Source: Alistipes sp. (GTDB lineage: Bacteria; Bacteroidota; Bacteroidia; Bacteroidales; Rikenellaceae). Taken from it: DNA of 64,000 nt. A program made the position numbers and the translations under genes. The stretch lies in the NCBI GenBank assembly GCA_020026395.1, contig JAHHQM010000005.1, positions 123,576-187,575 of the forward strand, given 5' to 3'. This document shows positions 25,107 to 33,225 of this stretch, piece by piece. The notes beneath the pieces were generated by a model that made no database searches, was not told where the DNA came from, and saw only the letters and a program-made list of their open reading frames with translations. Position 1 is the first letter of the stretch. Every line of letters starts with the position of its first letter.

Positions 25107-26030
25107 TTGAGTTTCTCCGTCACCATACTCGGTTCCGCGTCGGCACGCCCGACCGCCAACCGCCATCCTTCGGCACAAATCGTGAACCTCGAAGAACAAT
25201 ACTATCTGGTGGATGCCGGCGAAGGCACCCAGCAGCAGATGGTGCGTGCGGGGATCAACCCGTTGAAACTTCGGGGCGTATTTATCTCGCACCTCCACGG
25301 CGACCATGTCTTCGGATTGTTTCCCCTGATTTCGACCCTGGGTTTGAGCGGCCGCAAAACCCCGCTCGATGTCTATGCACCCGCCCCGTTCGGCGAAATC
25401 ATGGAGAGCCATCTGAAATTCTTCGACAAGGATCTGCCCTATGAGGTCATCTGGCACGAAACACACACCACGAAGCACGAATTGCTCTTCGAAAACCGCA
25501 CCTTGGAGGTGTGGAGCATTCCGTTGCGCCACCGTGTGCCGTGTGCGGGATTCCTGTTCCGCGAAAAACAGCCGCCGCTGAATGTCGATAAGGAGAAGAT
25601 CACGGAATTGGGGCTTTCGATTGCCCAAATCACCGCCGCCAAACGCGGGGAGGATCTCATGCTCGACGACGGACGCGTAATCCCCAACGAAGCCATCACT
25701 TACATTCCCTACAAGGCACGTTCGTATGCCTATCTTTCGGATACGAATTTCTCGGCCAAGGCCGCCACGCTCTGCGCGGGGGTCGATCTGATGTACCACG
25801 AGGCAACCTATGCCGCCGACGAGCAGCGCAATGCCCGCGACCGCGGTCACGCCACCACCCTCGACGCCGCCAAAGCCGCCCTGAAGGCAGGTGCCAAACG
25901 CCTCATCATCGGCCACTACTCGTCGCGTTACAAGGACGAGGAGGTACTCGTTCGGGAGGCGCAGACCGTCTTTCCGGAAACCTACGCCGCCATTGAGGGG
26001 AAAACCTTTGAAATCGAAAAGCAGAAATGA
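25107..26030 (+). CDS. rnz: Ribonuclease Z
   Basis: 307 residues starting at a TTG at 25107; the family start (SFSVTILGSASARPT) leaves little room for another initiation codon. Metal motif HLHGDH (62-67), later His and Asp residues (AYLSDTNFS, MYHEATYA) and the C-terminal RLIIGHYSSRY are those of the long-linker RNase Z beta-lactamase fold. It cuts the 3' trailer from tRNA precursors lacking an encoded CCA. It overlaps the following methyltransferase by 4 bases (ATGA), so the two are translationally coupled. Confidence 0.95.
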   Translation: MSFSVTILGSASARPTANRHPSAQIVNLEEQYYLVDAGEGTQQQMVRAGINPLKLRGVFISHLHGDHVFGLFPLISTLGLSGRKTPLDVYAPAPFGEIMESHLKFFDKDLPYEVIWHETHTTKHELLFENRTLEVWSIPLRHRVPCAGFLFREKQPPLNVDKEKITELGLSIAQITAAKRGEDLMLDDGRVIPNEAITYIPYKARSYAYLSDTNFSAKAATLCAGVDLMYHEATYAADEQRNARDRGHATTLDAAKAALKAGAKRLIIGHYSSRYKDEEVLVREAQTVFPETYAAIEGKTFEIEKQK

Positions 26031-26767
26031 CAAAAGCAGAAATTCAGTTGGTGCGCTCGCTCAACGACAAACGCGCACGTATGGAGGAGGGTCTTTTTGT
26101 GGCCGAGGGGGAGAAGCTCATCGGCGAGATCCGCTCGTCGCGTCTTCGCATCCGTAAGATCTTCGCGCTGGAGGGCGTTTTTGAGGGTCAGAACGTGGAG
26201 ACCGTCACGCGCAAGGACATGGAGCGTCTGTCACTGTTGAAAACCCCGTCCAATTCGCTGGCACTGGTCGAAATCCCGCACCGCGAATTCCGCATGGAGG
26301 ATCATCGGGGAGAACTGATGATCGCGCTGGACGATGTGCAGAACCCGGGTAACCTGGGTACGATCATGCGTGTTGCCGACTGGTTCGGCATCCACCACAT
26401 CCTCGCTTCGCCCGCGACGGCCGACTGCTTCAACCCGAAAGTCGTGCAGGCCACGATGGGTGCAATTCTGCGTGTCGAAATCCACTATCTGCCTCTGGCC
26501 GAAACCCTTGCGAAGTCCTCAAAGATGGAGACTCCCATCTACGGCACCTTCCTCGAAGGGGAAAACATCTATCACACGGAACTCTCGAAGGAGGGTATTA
26601 TCGTCATGGGAAACGAAGGTCGCGGCATCTCGCCCGACACCGCCCGCATGGTCAGCCGCAAGATCCTCATCCCGAACTATCCCGAAGACTGCCGCACGAC
26701 CGAATCGCTGAATGTAGCGATGGCCACAGGCATCGTCTGCGCCGAATTCCGCCGCCGTCTGCTGTAA
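26027..26767 (+). CDS. SpoU/TrmH-family RNA 2'-O-methyltransferase
   Basis: 246 residues. N-terminal RNA-binding substrate domain (KAEIQLVRSLNDKRARMEEGLFVAEGEKLI) and a C-terminal SPOUT knot with the three motifs DDVQNPGNLGTIMRVADWFG, IIVMGNEGRGIS and IPNYPEDCRTTESLNVAMATGI. This group includes RlmB-like and TsnR-like enzymes methylating ribose in 23S rRNA; the exact nucleotide cannot be read. It overlaps rnz by 4 bases. Confidence 0.9.
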   Translation: MTKAEIQLVRSLNDKRARMEEGLFVAEGEKLIGEIRSSRLRIRKIFALEGVFEGQNVETVTRKDMERLSLLKTPSNSLALVEIPHREFRMEDHRGELMIALDDVQNPGNLGTIMRVADWFGIHHILASPATADCFNPKVVQATMGAILRVEIHYLPLAETLAKSSKMETPIYGTFLEGENIYHTELSKEGIIVMGNEGRGISPDTARMVSRKILIPNYPEDCRTTESLNVAMATGIVCAEFRRRLL

Positions 26768-27017
26768 TTTTCCGTACCGAGTCGCCCTGAGCCGTAAGCC
26801 GAGCGACCCCATTTCGAGCCGAACAACCTCGTCCCGAACCGCATGTTACACCCCGAGTAGAACCGCCGTTCCGAGCCGTAAGCTGCCCCGACCCGAACTG
26901 TCCGAGCCTGCATTCCACCCCGACCGCATCCCGCCTTTCCGAAGCCGCGGGACACCCCGCAACGCCCCCCGACAACCGCCCGAACGGCCTGACCCACCGA
27001 AAAATATCGCATAGCAT
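26768..27017. other. Intergenic GC-rich DNA with degenerate CCGAGCCG repeats
   Basis: No gene is supported. Variants of (C)CGAGCCGTAAGC recur at about 26790, 26815 and 26870, with looser copies (CGAACCG, CGAAGCCG) to about 26950. The stretch ends at the AT-rich pdxA promoter. Confidence 0.6.
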
Positions 27018-27047
27018 TTTGATATTCGGATATAAGTTGTATCTTTG
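27018..27047 (+). promoter_or_regulatory. Bacteroidota-type promoter for pdxA
   Basis: TTTG (27018-27021) and TATCTTTG (27040-27047) with an 18-base spacer, about 90 bases before the start. Confidence 0.75.
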
Positions 27048-27137
27048 TAAATTGTATATGTTATTCACCCGTTGCAGCTTAAGCCCGCAAACGGGAACGC
27101 CCCCCCGGGAGGGCATCGGAAAATCCCGCATAAAGAT

Positions 27138-28229
27138 ATGACCGAAACGAAATTCAAAATAGGCATCACGCAGGGCGATCCCAACGGAATCGGCTGGGAG
27201 GTGATTCTCAAATCCCTCTCGGACAGCCGTATGGCGGAGTTTTTCATCCCCGTCATCTACGGATCCCCCGAAGCCGCCAACTACTATCGGGGAACCATCT
27301 CGGAAATCGAGGATATCCCCTTCAACATCATCACCTCGGCACAGGACGCCCGCCGCGGTAAGGTGAACATCGTCCCCTGCGGCAAGATGAGCCGCATCAC
27401 CCCGGGCGAAATCTCCGAGGAGGCGGGTCATGCCGCCGTCGAGGCACTGCGCACCGCCGCCAAAGACCTCAAGGCAGGCTACATCGATGCCGTGGTAACC
27501 GCTCCGTTCGCCAAGCAGAGCGTGCAGAGCGACGATTTCCATTATACGGGTCACACCGAGTTCTTCGATGCCGAATTCGAAGGCAAGGCCATGATGATCC
27601 TCTACAGCGACGTACTGCGTGTCGGACTCGTGACAAAACACGTTCCCGTAGCCGAGATCCCGCAGAACATCTCCAAGGAGAAGATCGTTGCCGACCTCCG
27701 CACCCTGCGCCAGTCGCTCAAGGAGGATTTCGGCATTGTCGAGCCGCGCATCGCCGTGATGGCACTCAACCCCCACGCCGGTGACGGCGGTCTGCTGGGT
27801 AAGGAGGAGGAGGAGATCATCCGCCCCGCCATCGTCGAGGCCTTCGACCAGGGCATCCTGGCTTTCGGCCCCTTTGCGGCCGACGGACTGTTTGCAGGCG
27901 GCGGCTACGCCAAGTACGACGGCATCCTGGCCATGTACCACGATCAGGGTCTGGCACCCTTCAAGAGCCTTTCGCCCGACGGCGTGAATTTCACGGCGGG
28001 TCTGGAGTGCGTACGCACCTCGCCCGATCACGGCACGGCTTTTGACATTGCAGGACAGGACAAGGCCGACCCGCAGTCGATGCGCAACGCCATTTTCGGG
28101 GCGTTGGACATCATCCGCCACCGCAAAGCCTGGGAGGAGATGAACCGCAACCCCCTGCCCCATGCCGAACGCGAACGATCGCACCGCGATATGTCCGTCA
28201 AGGACCTTCCGCAGAGCGACCGCGACTAA
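27138..28229 (+). CDS. pdxA: 4-hydroxythreonine-4-phosphate dehydrogenase PdxA
   Basis: 363 residues from the ATG at 27138; the open frame continues upstream to 27072 without family similarity. Motifs: ITQGDPNGIGWEVILK, the metal/substrate His in FHYTGHTEFF, ALNPHAGDGGLLGKEE and MYHDQGLAPFKSL. The enzyme oxidises 4-phosphohydroxy-L-threonine in the DXP-dependent route to pyridoxal phosphate, with a metal site of three His from two subunits. PdxJ is not in the window. Some PdxA-like paralogs act on other acids, but full-length motif conservation favours the B6 enzyme. Confidence 0.94.
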   Translation: MTETKFKIGITQGDPNGIGWEVILKSLSDSRMAEFFIPVIYGSPEAANYYRGTISEIEDIPFNIITSAQDARRGKVNIVPCGKMSRITPGEISEEAGHAAVEALRTAAKDLKAGYIDAVVTAPFAKQSVQSDDFHYTGHTEFFDAEFEGKAMMILYSDVLRVGLVTKHVPVAEIPQNISKEKIVADLRTLRQSLKEDFGIVEPRIAVMALNPHAGDGGLLGKEEEEIIRPAIVEAFDQGILAFGPFAADGLFAGGGYAKYDGILAMYHDQGLAPFKSLSPDGVNFTAGLECVRTSPDHGTAFDIAGQDKADPQSMRNAIFGALDIIRHRKAWEEMNRNPLPHAERERSHRDMSVKDLPQSDRD

Positions 28230-28314
28230 ACCCAAGAAATTTTACCGACCGAGAATGTATTCCGTCTCGTAATTGTGGAAGCATTTAAGGCGGTTTCACT
28301 TAATAACTAAAAAA

Positions 28315-30267
28315 ATGATTAAAATCACTTTTCCCGATGGCTCGCAGAAGGAGTTTGCCAAAGGGACAACTGCCTACCAAATCGCAGAGAGTATCAGCCC
28401 TCGTTTAGCTGCCGACTCGCTTGCGGCTTCGGTAAACGGCGCAACTCAGGATCTGATGCGCCCGATCGAGGAGGACGCCTCGATCAAGTTCTACAAATGG
28501 GATGACGAGGAGGGCAAGCATGCTTTCTGGCACACCTCTTCGCACCTGTTGGCCGAAGCATTGCAATCGCTCTATCCGGGCATTAAATTCGGTATCGGTC
28601 CCGCCATCGAAAACGGATTCTATTACGATGTGGATTCACCGACACCCATTGTTGAGGCCGATCTTCCGAAGATCGAAAAGAAGATGTTGGAGCTGGCCCG
28701 CCAGAAGGAGCCGCTCATCCGTCGTGACGTACCCAAGGCCGAGGCCATGAAGGATTTCTCGGAGAAGGGCGAGACGTACAAATGCGAGTTGATCAACGAC
28801 CTCGAGGACGGAACCATCTCATTCTATACCAACGGTGCATTCACCGACCTGTGCCGCGGCCCGCACATTCCCAACACGGGATTCATCAAGGCCATCAAAC
28901 TGACTTCGGTTGCGGGTGCCTACTGGCGCGGCAACGAGAAGAACAAGATGCTGACCCGTATCTACGGTATCACCTTCCCCAAGAAGTCGATGCTCGACGA
29001 GTATCTCGTCATGATGGAGGAGGCCAAGAAACGCGACCACCGCAAACTGGGCAAGGAGCTGGAGTTGTTCTGCTTCTCGCAGCGTGTCGGTCAGGGTCTG
29101 CCGTTGTGGTTGCCGAAGGGTGCCGCCCTGCGTGATCGTCTGGAGCAGTTCCTGCGCCGCGTGCAGAAGGAATACGGCTACCAGCAGGTCATCACCCCGC
29201 ACATCGGTAACAAGGCACTGTATGTGACTTCGGGTCACTACGCAAAATACGGCAAGGATTCGTTCCAGCCGATCCACACCCCCGAAGAGGGCGAGGAGTA
29301 TCTGCTCAAACCGATGAACTGCCCGCACCACTGCGAAATCTACCGTTCGAAACCCCGTTCGTACAAGGATCTGCCTCTGCGTTTTGCCGAGTTCGGTACC
29401 GTTTACCGCTACGAGCAGTCGGGTGAGCTGCACGGATTGACCCGTGTACGCGGATTTACGCAGGATGATGCCCACTTGTTCGTTCGCCCCGACCAGCTGT
29501 TGGAGGAGTTCGAGCGTGTAATCGACATCGTACTCTACATCTTCAAGACATTGAAGTTCGACAACTACACCGCACAGGTTTCGTTGCGCGACCCCAATGA
29601 CAAGGAGAAGTACATCGGTTCGGACGAGAACTGGGAACGCGCCGAGTCGGCCATCATGAAGGCCGCCGCCGAGAAGGGTCTGAACACCGTTGTCGAGTTG
29701 GGCGAGGCCGCATTCTACGGCCCGAAACTCGACTTCATGGTCAAGGATGCCATCGGTCGTAAATGGCAGTTGGGTACCATCCAGGTGGACTACAACCTGC
29801 CGGAGCGTTTCGATCTGACGTACAAGGGTGCCGACGACAAACTCCACCGCCCGATCATGATCCACCGTGCCCCGTTCGGTTCGATGGAGCGTTTCGTGGC
29901 CGTGCTGCTGGAGCACACGGGTGGTAAATTCCCGTTATGGCTGAGCCCCGACCAGGTGGTTGTACTGCCCATCTCGGAGAAGTTCAACAACTATGCCGAG
30001 AAGGTCGTCAAGTACCTGAACGACAACGAAGTCCGCACGATGATCGACGACCGTAACGAGAAGATCGGCCGTAAGATCCGCGACAACGAGTTGAAGCACA
30101 TCCCCTACCTGCTGATCGTCGGCGAGAAGGAGGAGGCCGAGAACATGGTGTCGGTTCGTGCCCAGGGCGAGGGCGACAAGGGTCAGATGAAACTCGAAGA
30201 GTTCAAGGATATGATCCAGAAACTCGTCAAGGACGAATTCGAAAACAACAAACTTCCCCAGAAGTAA
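28315..30267 (+). CDS. thrS: Threonine--tRNA ligase
   Basis: 650 residues from the ATG at 28315 (MIKITFPDGSQ). The order is TGS domain (1-60), second additional domain with the HTSSHLLAEAL editing motif (about 75-225), class II catalytic core with zinc ligands (MNCPHHCEIY, QDDAH, IHRAPFGSMERF) and C-terminal anticodon-binding domain (VVVLPISEKFNNYAE). It charges tRNA-Thr and edits Ser-tRNA-Thr. infC follows 145 bases downstream, the usual Bacteroidales order. Long upstream frame to 28273 is not needed. Confidence 0.98.
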   Translation: MIKITFPDGSQKEFAKGTTAYQIAESISPRLAADSLAASVNGATQDLMRPIEEDASIKFYKWDDEEGKHAFWHTSSHLLAEALQSLYPGIKFGIGPAIENGFYYDVDSPTPIVEADLPKIEKKMLELARQKEPLIRRDVPKAEAMKDFSEKGETYKCELINDLEDGTISFYTNGAFTDLCRGPHIPNTGFIKAIKLTSVAGAYWRGNEKNKMLTRIYGITFPKKSMLDEYLVMMEEAKKRDHRKLGKELELFCFSQRVGQGLPLWLPKGAALRDRLEQFLRRVQKEYGYQQVITPHIGNKALYVTSGHYAKYGKDSFQPIHTPEEGEEYLLKPMNCPHHCEIYRSKPRSYKDLPLRFAEFGTVYRYEQSGELHGLTRVRGFTQDDAHLFVRPDQLLEEFERVIDIVLYIFKTLKFDNYTAQVSLRDPNDKEKYIGSDENWERAESAIMKAAAEKGLNTVVELGEAAFYGPKLDFMVKDAIGRKWQLGTIQVDYNLPERFDLTYKGADDKLHRPIMIHRAPFGSMERFVAVLLEHTGGKFPLWLSPDQVVVLPISEKFNNYAEKVVKYLNDNEVRTMIDDRNEKIGRKIRDNELKHIPYLLIVGEKEEAENMVSVRAQGEGDKGQMKLEEFKDMIQKLVKDEFENNKLPQK

Positions 30268-30412
30268 CACCTTCTGCCCCGAACGGGCGGCTCCTTCCGA
30301 TAAAGGATGAGCCGCCCCCGACGGGACAAATCAAGACGGGCCGAAGCCCGCGATACAGGTTCCCCGTGGAACCAAACCGATTAACTGATTCATTAACTAA
30401 AATTTAAGCACT
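30268..30412 (+). promoter_or_regulatory. Structured thrS-infC spacer (possible infC leader)
   Basis: Stem-loops are visible at 30285-30317 (GGGCGGCTC / GAGCCGCCC) and 30337-30350 (CGGGC-CGAA-GCCCG), followed by the palindromic 30358-30373. None has a T run, so they do not look like ordinary terminators. The leader may serve infC autoregulation. Confidence 0.4.
30359..30372. other. parS-like 14-mer, site C
   Basis: GTTCCCCGTGGAAC is identical to site A at 5468-5481, one base away from GTTCCACGTGGAAC. It lies in the thrS-infC spacer. Confidence 0.45.
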
Positions 30413-31033
30413 ATCGCAGCACCAAAACCATTCCCGCAGCGGCCTTTTACCCCCGGGAATAACCGACCGAAACCGGTCGTAAAAAAAGATCACAATTTCG
30501 GACATAAACCCTCCGACAAAGAGAATCCGCATCGTATCAACGATCAAATCAATGTCCCCGAAGTCCGCGTAGTCGGCGACAACATCCCCGAAGCAAAGGT
30601 GATGTCGACGCGTGAGGCGCTTCGTCTGGCAGATGAGATGGAGTTGGATCTGATTGAGATCTCTCCCAAGGCCGATCCTCCGGTATGCCGCATTGCCGAC
30701 TACCAGAAATTCCTCTATCAGCAGAAGAAGAAGGCCAAGGAGATCAAAGCCAATCAGGTCAAGGTGGTTGTCAAGGAGATCCGTTTCGGACCGCAGACCG
30801 ACGACCATGACTACAACTTCAAGTTGAAGCATGCGCAGAACTTCCTGAAGGAAGGTGCGAAGGTGAAGGCTTACGTGTTCTTCCGCGGACGTTCGATCGT
30901 CTTCAAGGAGCAGGGTGAGATTCTTCTGTTGCGTTTTGCGACCGATTTGGAGGAGTTCGCCAAGGTTGAAGCCATGCCCAAATTGGACGGTAAGAAGATG
31001 AACATGATGCTTGCTCCGAAGAGTAAGAAGTAG
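30413..31033 (+). CDS. infC: Translation initiation factor IF-3, probable AUC start
   Basis: 206 codons if initiation is at ATC 30413. The frame is open from 30401, and the family's N-domain start (RINDQINVPEVRVVGDNIPEA) lies well upstream of the first GTG/ATG at 30599/30602, so those starts would remove conserved residues. infC of many bacteria uses AUU or AUC, which lets IF-3 discriminate against its own mRNA. The C-domain (KEIRFGPQTDDHDYNFKLKHAQNFLKEGAKVK, in part) is complete. IF-3 prevents premature 70S joining and proofreads the initiator codon. Unusually, rpmI and rplT do not follow. Confidence 0.9.
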   Translation: MAAPKPFPQRPFTPGNNRPKPVVKKDHNFGHKPSDKENPHRINDQINVPEVRVVGDNIPEAKVMSTREALRLADEMELDLIEISPKADPPVCRIADYQKFLYQQKKKAKEIKANQVKVVVKEIRFGPQTDDHDYNFKLKHAQNFLKEGAKVKAYVFFRGRSIVFKEQGEILLLRFATDLEEFAKVEAMPKLDGKKMNMMLAPKSKK

Positions 31034-31055
31034 TCTTTTTCCCGCATACATATTT

Positions 31056-31125
31056 AAAGCCTGTCGGCGGCAGGGGACTTTTCCCATGAGGGGAAAGCTC
31101 TGCGGCATGATGATTTACGGGCTTT
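31056..31125 (+). ncRNA. Candidate structured RNA element after infC
   Basis: A 70-base imperfect hairpin of three stacked stems: 31056-31064 with 31117-31125 (9 bp, one GU pair), 31070-31075 with 31098-31103, and 31078-31085 with 31090-31097, capped by loop ATGA. It starts 23 bases after the infC stop, where rpmI leaders normally lie, and is followed directly by a terminator. It could be a relic or working r-protein leader, or a 3' UTR-derived small RNA. Confidence 0.45.
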
Positions 31126-31130
31126 TCAGA

Positions 31131-31168
31131 AATTCCCGACCGAGAAATCCGGTCGGGAATTTTGTGTT
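31131..31168 (+). terminator. Terminator after infC
   Basis: AATTCCCGACC and GGTCGGGAATT perfect arms (31131-31141, 31151-31161) are followed by TTTGTGTTTT. Confidence 0.85.
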
Positions 31169-31350
31169 TTGGGGCGGGCAGAAGGAAGAGAGCGGAGAGG
31201 GGCGCGATTCAGGCGGGGAGGACGGGACGGGAGAAAAACGGGGTCGGAACAAGCTGTGTAGCAGATCAATCGGCCGAAGAAGCAAGGCGGGCAATCTATT
31301 TTTGCACATCTTATAATAAAATAAATGATGTCCGTTCCGCGCACCACCCA
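31169..31350. other. Intergenic purine-rich spacer, no gene seen
   Basis: G/A-rich DNA at 31169-31250 without a convincing reading frame. L35 and L20 sequences were looked for here because they normally follow infC, and they were not found. Confidence 0.6.
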
Positions 31351-31455
31351 AATTCCGCCCCCGCATAAAAACCGCACCGTCGTTCAATTCCGCCACCCCT
31401 CATAAAAAACCGCCCTCCCAAATTCCGCTCCATAAAAAAACCGCACATCAATCCC
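31351..31455. repeat. Three tandem copies of a 35-bp imperfect repeat
   Basis: Units begin at 31351, 31386 and 31421, each with AATTCCGC followed by a CATAAAAA(A)CCGC segment. The period is exactly 35 bases. No coding potential. Confidence 0.75.
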
Positions 31456-31551
31456 CCTCCGACCGCACCTCCAACCGCCTGCACTGCCCCCGATCCTCCG
31501 CCCCGCCCGACAATTTCGGAAATCGCATATCGGGGAACGGAAAAAAATCGC

Positions 31552-31559
31552 TACCTTTG
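31552..31559 (+). promoter_or_regulatory. TAnnTTTG -7 box abutting the LuxE-like gene
   Basis: TACCTTTG ends 7 bases before the ATG at 31566, so the mRNA should start at or next to the initiation codon. No clear -33 TTTG. Confidence 0.55.
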
Positions 31560-31565
31560 TAATTG

Positions 31566-32531
31566 ATGAATAACCAGGACAAAATATTCCAAATTTCGAC
31601 CGACGAAGCGTTCGAACACCTCGCGTTGGAGATCTTCCGCGACCAGGCACGCCGTACACCGCCCTACCGCCAATATATCAGCGAGTTGGGCATCGATCCC
31701 ATGCAGGTAGGCACCCTTCGCGAAATCCCGTTTATGCCCATCTCCCTGTTCAAAACCCACGAGGTTTATTGCGGGGACGAAGCACCCGAAGCGGTCTTCA
31801 CCTCTTCGGCCACCACGGGCATGACCTCGTCGCGCCATCCGATGCGCTCGCTCGCCCTCTACGAACGTGCCTTTACCGAAGCATTCCGCGCCTTCTATGG
31901 CGACCCAGGCAAGTTAAGCCTCTATGCCTTGCTACCGAATTACCTGCGCCGTAAAGGTTCGTCGCTGGTCTATATGGCCGACCGACTGATCCGTGCATGC
32001 GGTTCGGGCGGATTCTACCTCGATGACCACGAACGCCTCCTGAAGGATATGGCCGCCGACCCGAAACCCAAAATCCTCCTGGGCGTAAGTTACGCCTTGT
32101 GGGATCTGGCCGAGGAGTACGCCCCGAAGCTCAAGAATACCATCGTCATGGAGACGGGCGGCATGAAGGGCTACCGCGAGGAGATCTCGAAGGAGGCCTT
32201 CCACAAGATCCTGTGCGATGCATTCGGCGTCGAAGAGATCCACTCGGAATACGGCATGGCGGAGCTCACTTCGCAGGCCTATTCCCACGGCCGCAACCGC
32301 TTCTACTGCCCACGGTGGATGCAGGTCGTAACGCGCGACATCAACGACCCGTTCGCCCTGCTCGACAAGGAGGAGCGCGGCGGACTGAACATCATCGATC
32401 TGGCAAACCGCTGGTCGTGTGCCTTCATCCAGACCGAGGATGCGGGCATCGTCCATCGTGACGGCTCGTTCGAAATCGAGGGCCGCATCGCCCACAGCGA
32501 CATCCGCGGCTGCAATCTCCTGGTTCAATAA
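31566..32531 (+). CDS. LuxE-like acyl-protein synthetase / acyltransferase domain protein
   Basis: 321 residues from the ATG at 31566. It resembles the LuxE/acyl-protein synthetase branch of the adenylating superfamily: FTSSATTGMTSSRHPM (phosphate-loop-like), SLYALLPNYLRRKGSSLVYM, ETGGMKGYREEISKE and EYGMAELTSQAYS. LuxE activates fatty acids in luminous bacteria; in Bacteroidales these genes are not linked to light and usually stand near polysaccharide or coenzyme A-ligase-like genes. Here the partner is a CMP-sugar synthetase gene 14 bases downstream, so acylation of a glycan or a small acid is possible. Substrate unknown. Confidence 0.8.
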   Translation: MNNQDKIFQISTDEAFEHLALEIFRDQARRTPPYRQYISELGIDPMQVGTLREIPFMPISLFKTHEVYCGDEAPEAVFTSSATTGMTSSRHPMRSLALYERAFTEAFRAFYGDPGKLSLYALLPNYLRRKGSSLVYMADRLIRACGSGGFYLDDHERLLKDMAADPKPKILLGVSYALWDLAEEYAPKLKNTIVMETGGMKGYREEISKEAFHKILCDAFGVEEIHSEYGMAELTSQAYSHGRNRFYCPRWMQVVTRDINDPFALLDKEERGGLNIIDLANRWSCAFIQTEDAGIVHRDGSFEIEGRIAHSDIRGCNLLVQ

Positions 32532-32545
32532 AACACCTTCCGACT

Positions 32546-33193
32546 ATGAAAACCGTTGCCTTTGTACCCATTCGTCTGAACAGCCAGCGCGTCAAGGGGA
32601 AAAACCTCCGCCTGTTGGGTGGAGAACCGCTGATGTGCCACATTCTGAGGACTTTGACCCAAGTCAAGGAGCTGGACGAAATCTATGTATATTGCAGTTC
32701 GGAGGAGATCCGCGAGTATCTTCCCCAGGGCGTTCGCCTGCTCAAACGGGACAAACGTCTGGACGAAAACACGACGCTCGGCGCCGAGATTTACAATGCG
32801 TTTGTCAGCGAGGTCGAGGCCGACCTCTACGTGCTGGCTCACGCCACCTCGCCCTTCATCAAGGCCGACACCATTTCGCGTGCCATCCGTGAGGTGCAGT
32901 CCGGCGCGTATGATTCGTCGTTCAGTGCCGAGTGCATCCGCACCTACACCTGGTACAAGGGTCGCCCGCTGAACTACGCGCTGGACAACATCCCACGCAC
33001 GCAGACCCTCGAACCGGTCTACATCGAAACGAGCGCCTTCTTCATCTTCCCGCGTGCGTTGTGGACCGAGCGCCACCAACGCATCGGCGACCATCCGTTC
33101 ATGTCGGTGGTGGATCGCATCGAAGGCCTCGACATCGATTATCCCGAGGATTTCGCCACGGCCGAAGTGATCGTGGCAAGCCGAAAGCTTTAA
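32546..33193 (+). CDS. Acylneuraminate cytidylyltransferase family protein
   Basis: 215 residues. Family motifs: VAFVPIRLNSQRVKGKNLRLL (nucleotide-binding start with the RxxSxRxxxKN pattern), LAHATSPFIKADTI and DIDYPEDFATAE at the end. Such enzymes activate sialic acid, KDN, legionaminic/pseudaminic acid or related acidic sugars with CTP for surface glycans. Length fits the short NeuA form without the C-terminal hydrolase. It is in one transcript with the LuxE-like gene; no sugar-acid synthase is next to it, so the sugar is not known. Confidence 0.85.
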   Translation: MKTVAFVPIRLNSQRVKGKNLRLLGGEPLMCHILRTLTQVKELDEIYVYCSSEEIREYLPQGVRLLKRDKRLDENTTLGAEIYNAFVSEVEADLYVLAHATSPFIKADTISRAIREVQSGAYDSSFSAECIRTYTWYKGRPLNYALDNIPRTQTLEPVYIETSAFFIFPRALWTERHQRIGDHPFMSVVDRIEGLDIDYPEDFATAEVIVASRKL

Positions 33194-33225
33194 GCGACAA
33201 AATTTTAAACCTACATACGCATAAA

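Noticed and set aside
31162..31368. Short open frames after infC as L35 or L20
   Set aside because: Translations are Arg/Gly-rich without any L35 or L20 motif.
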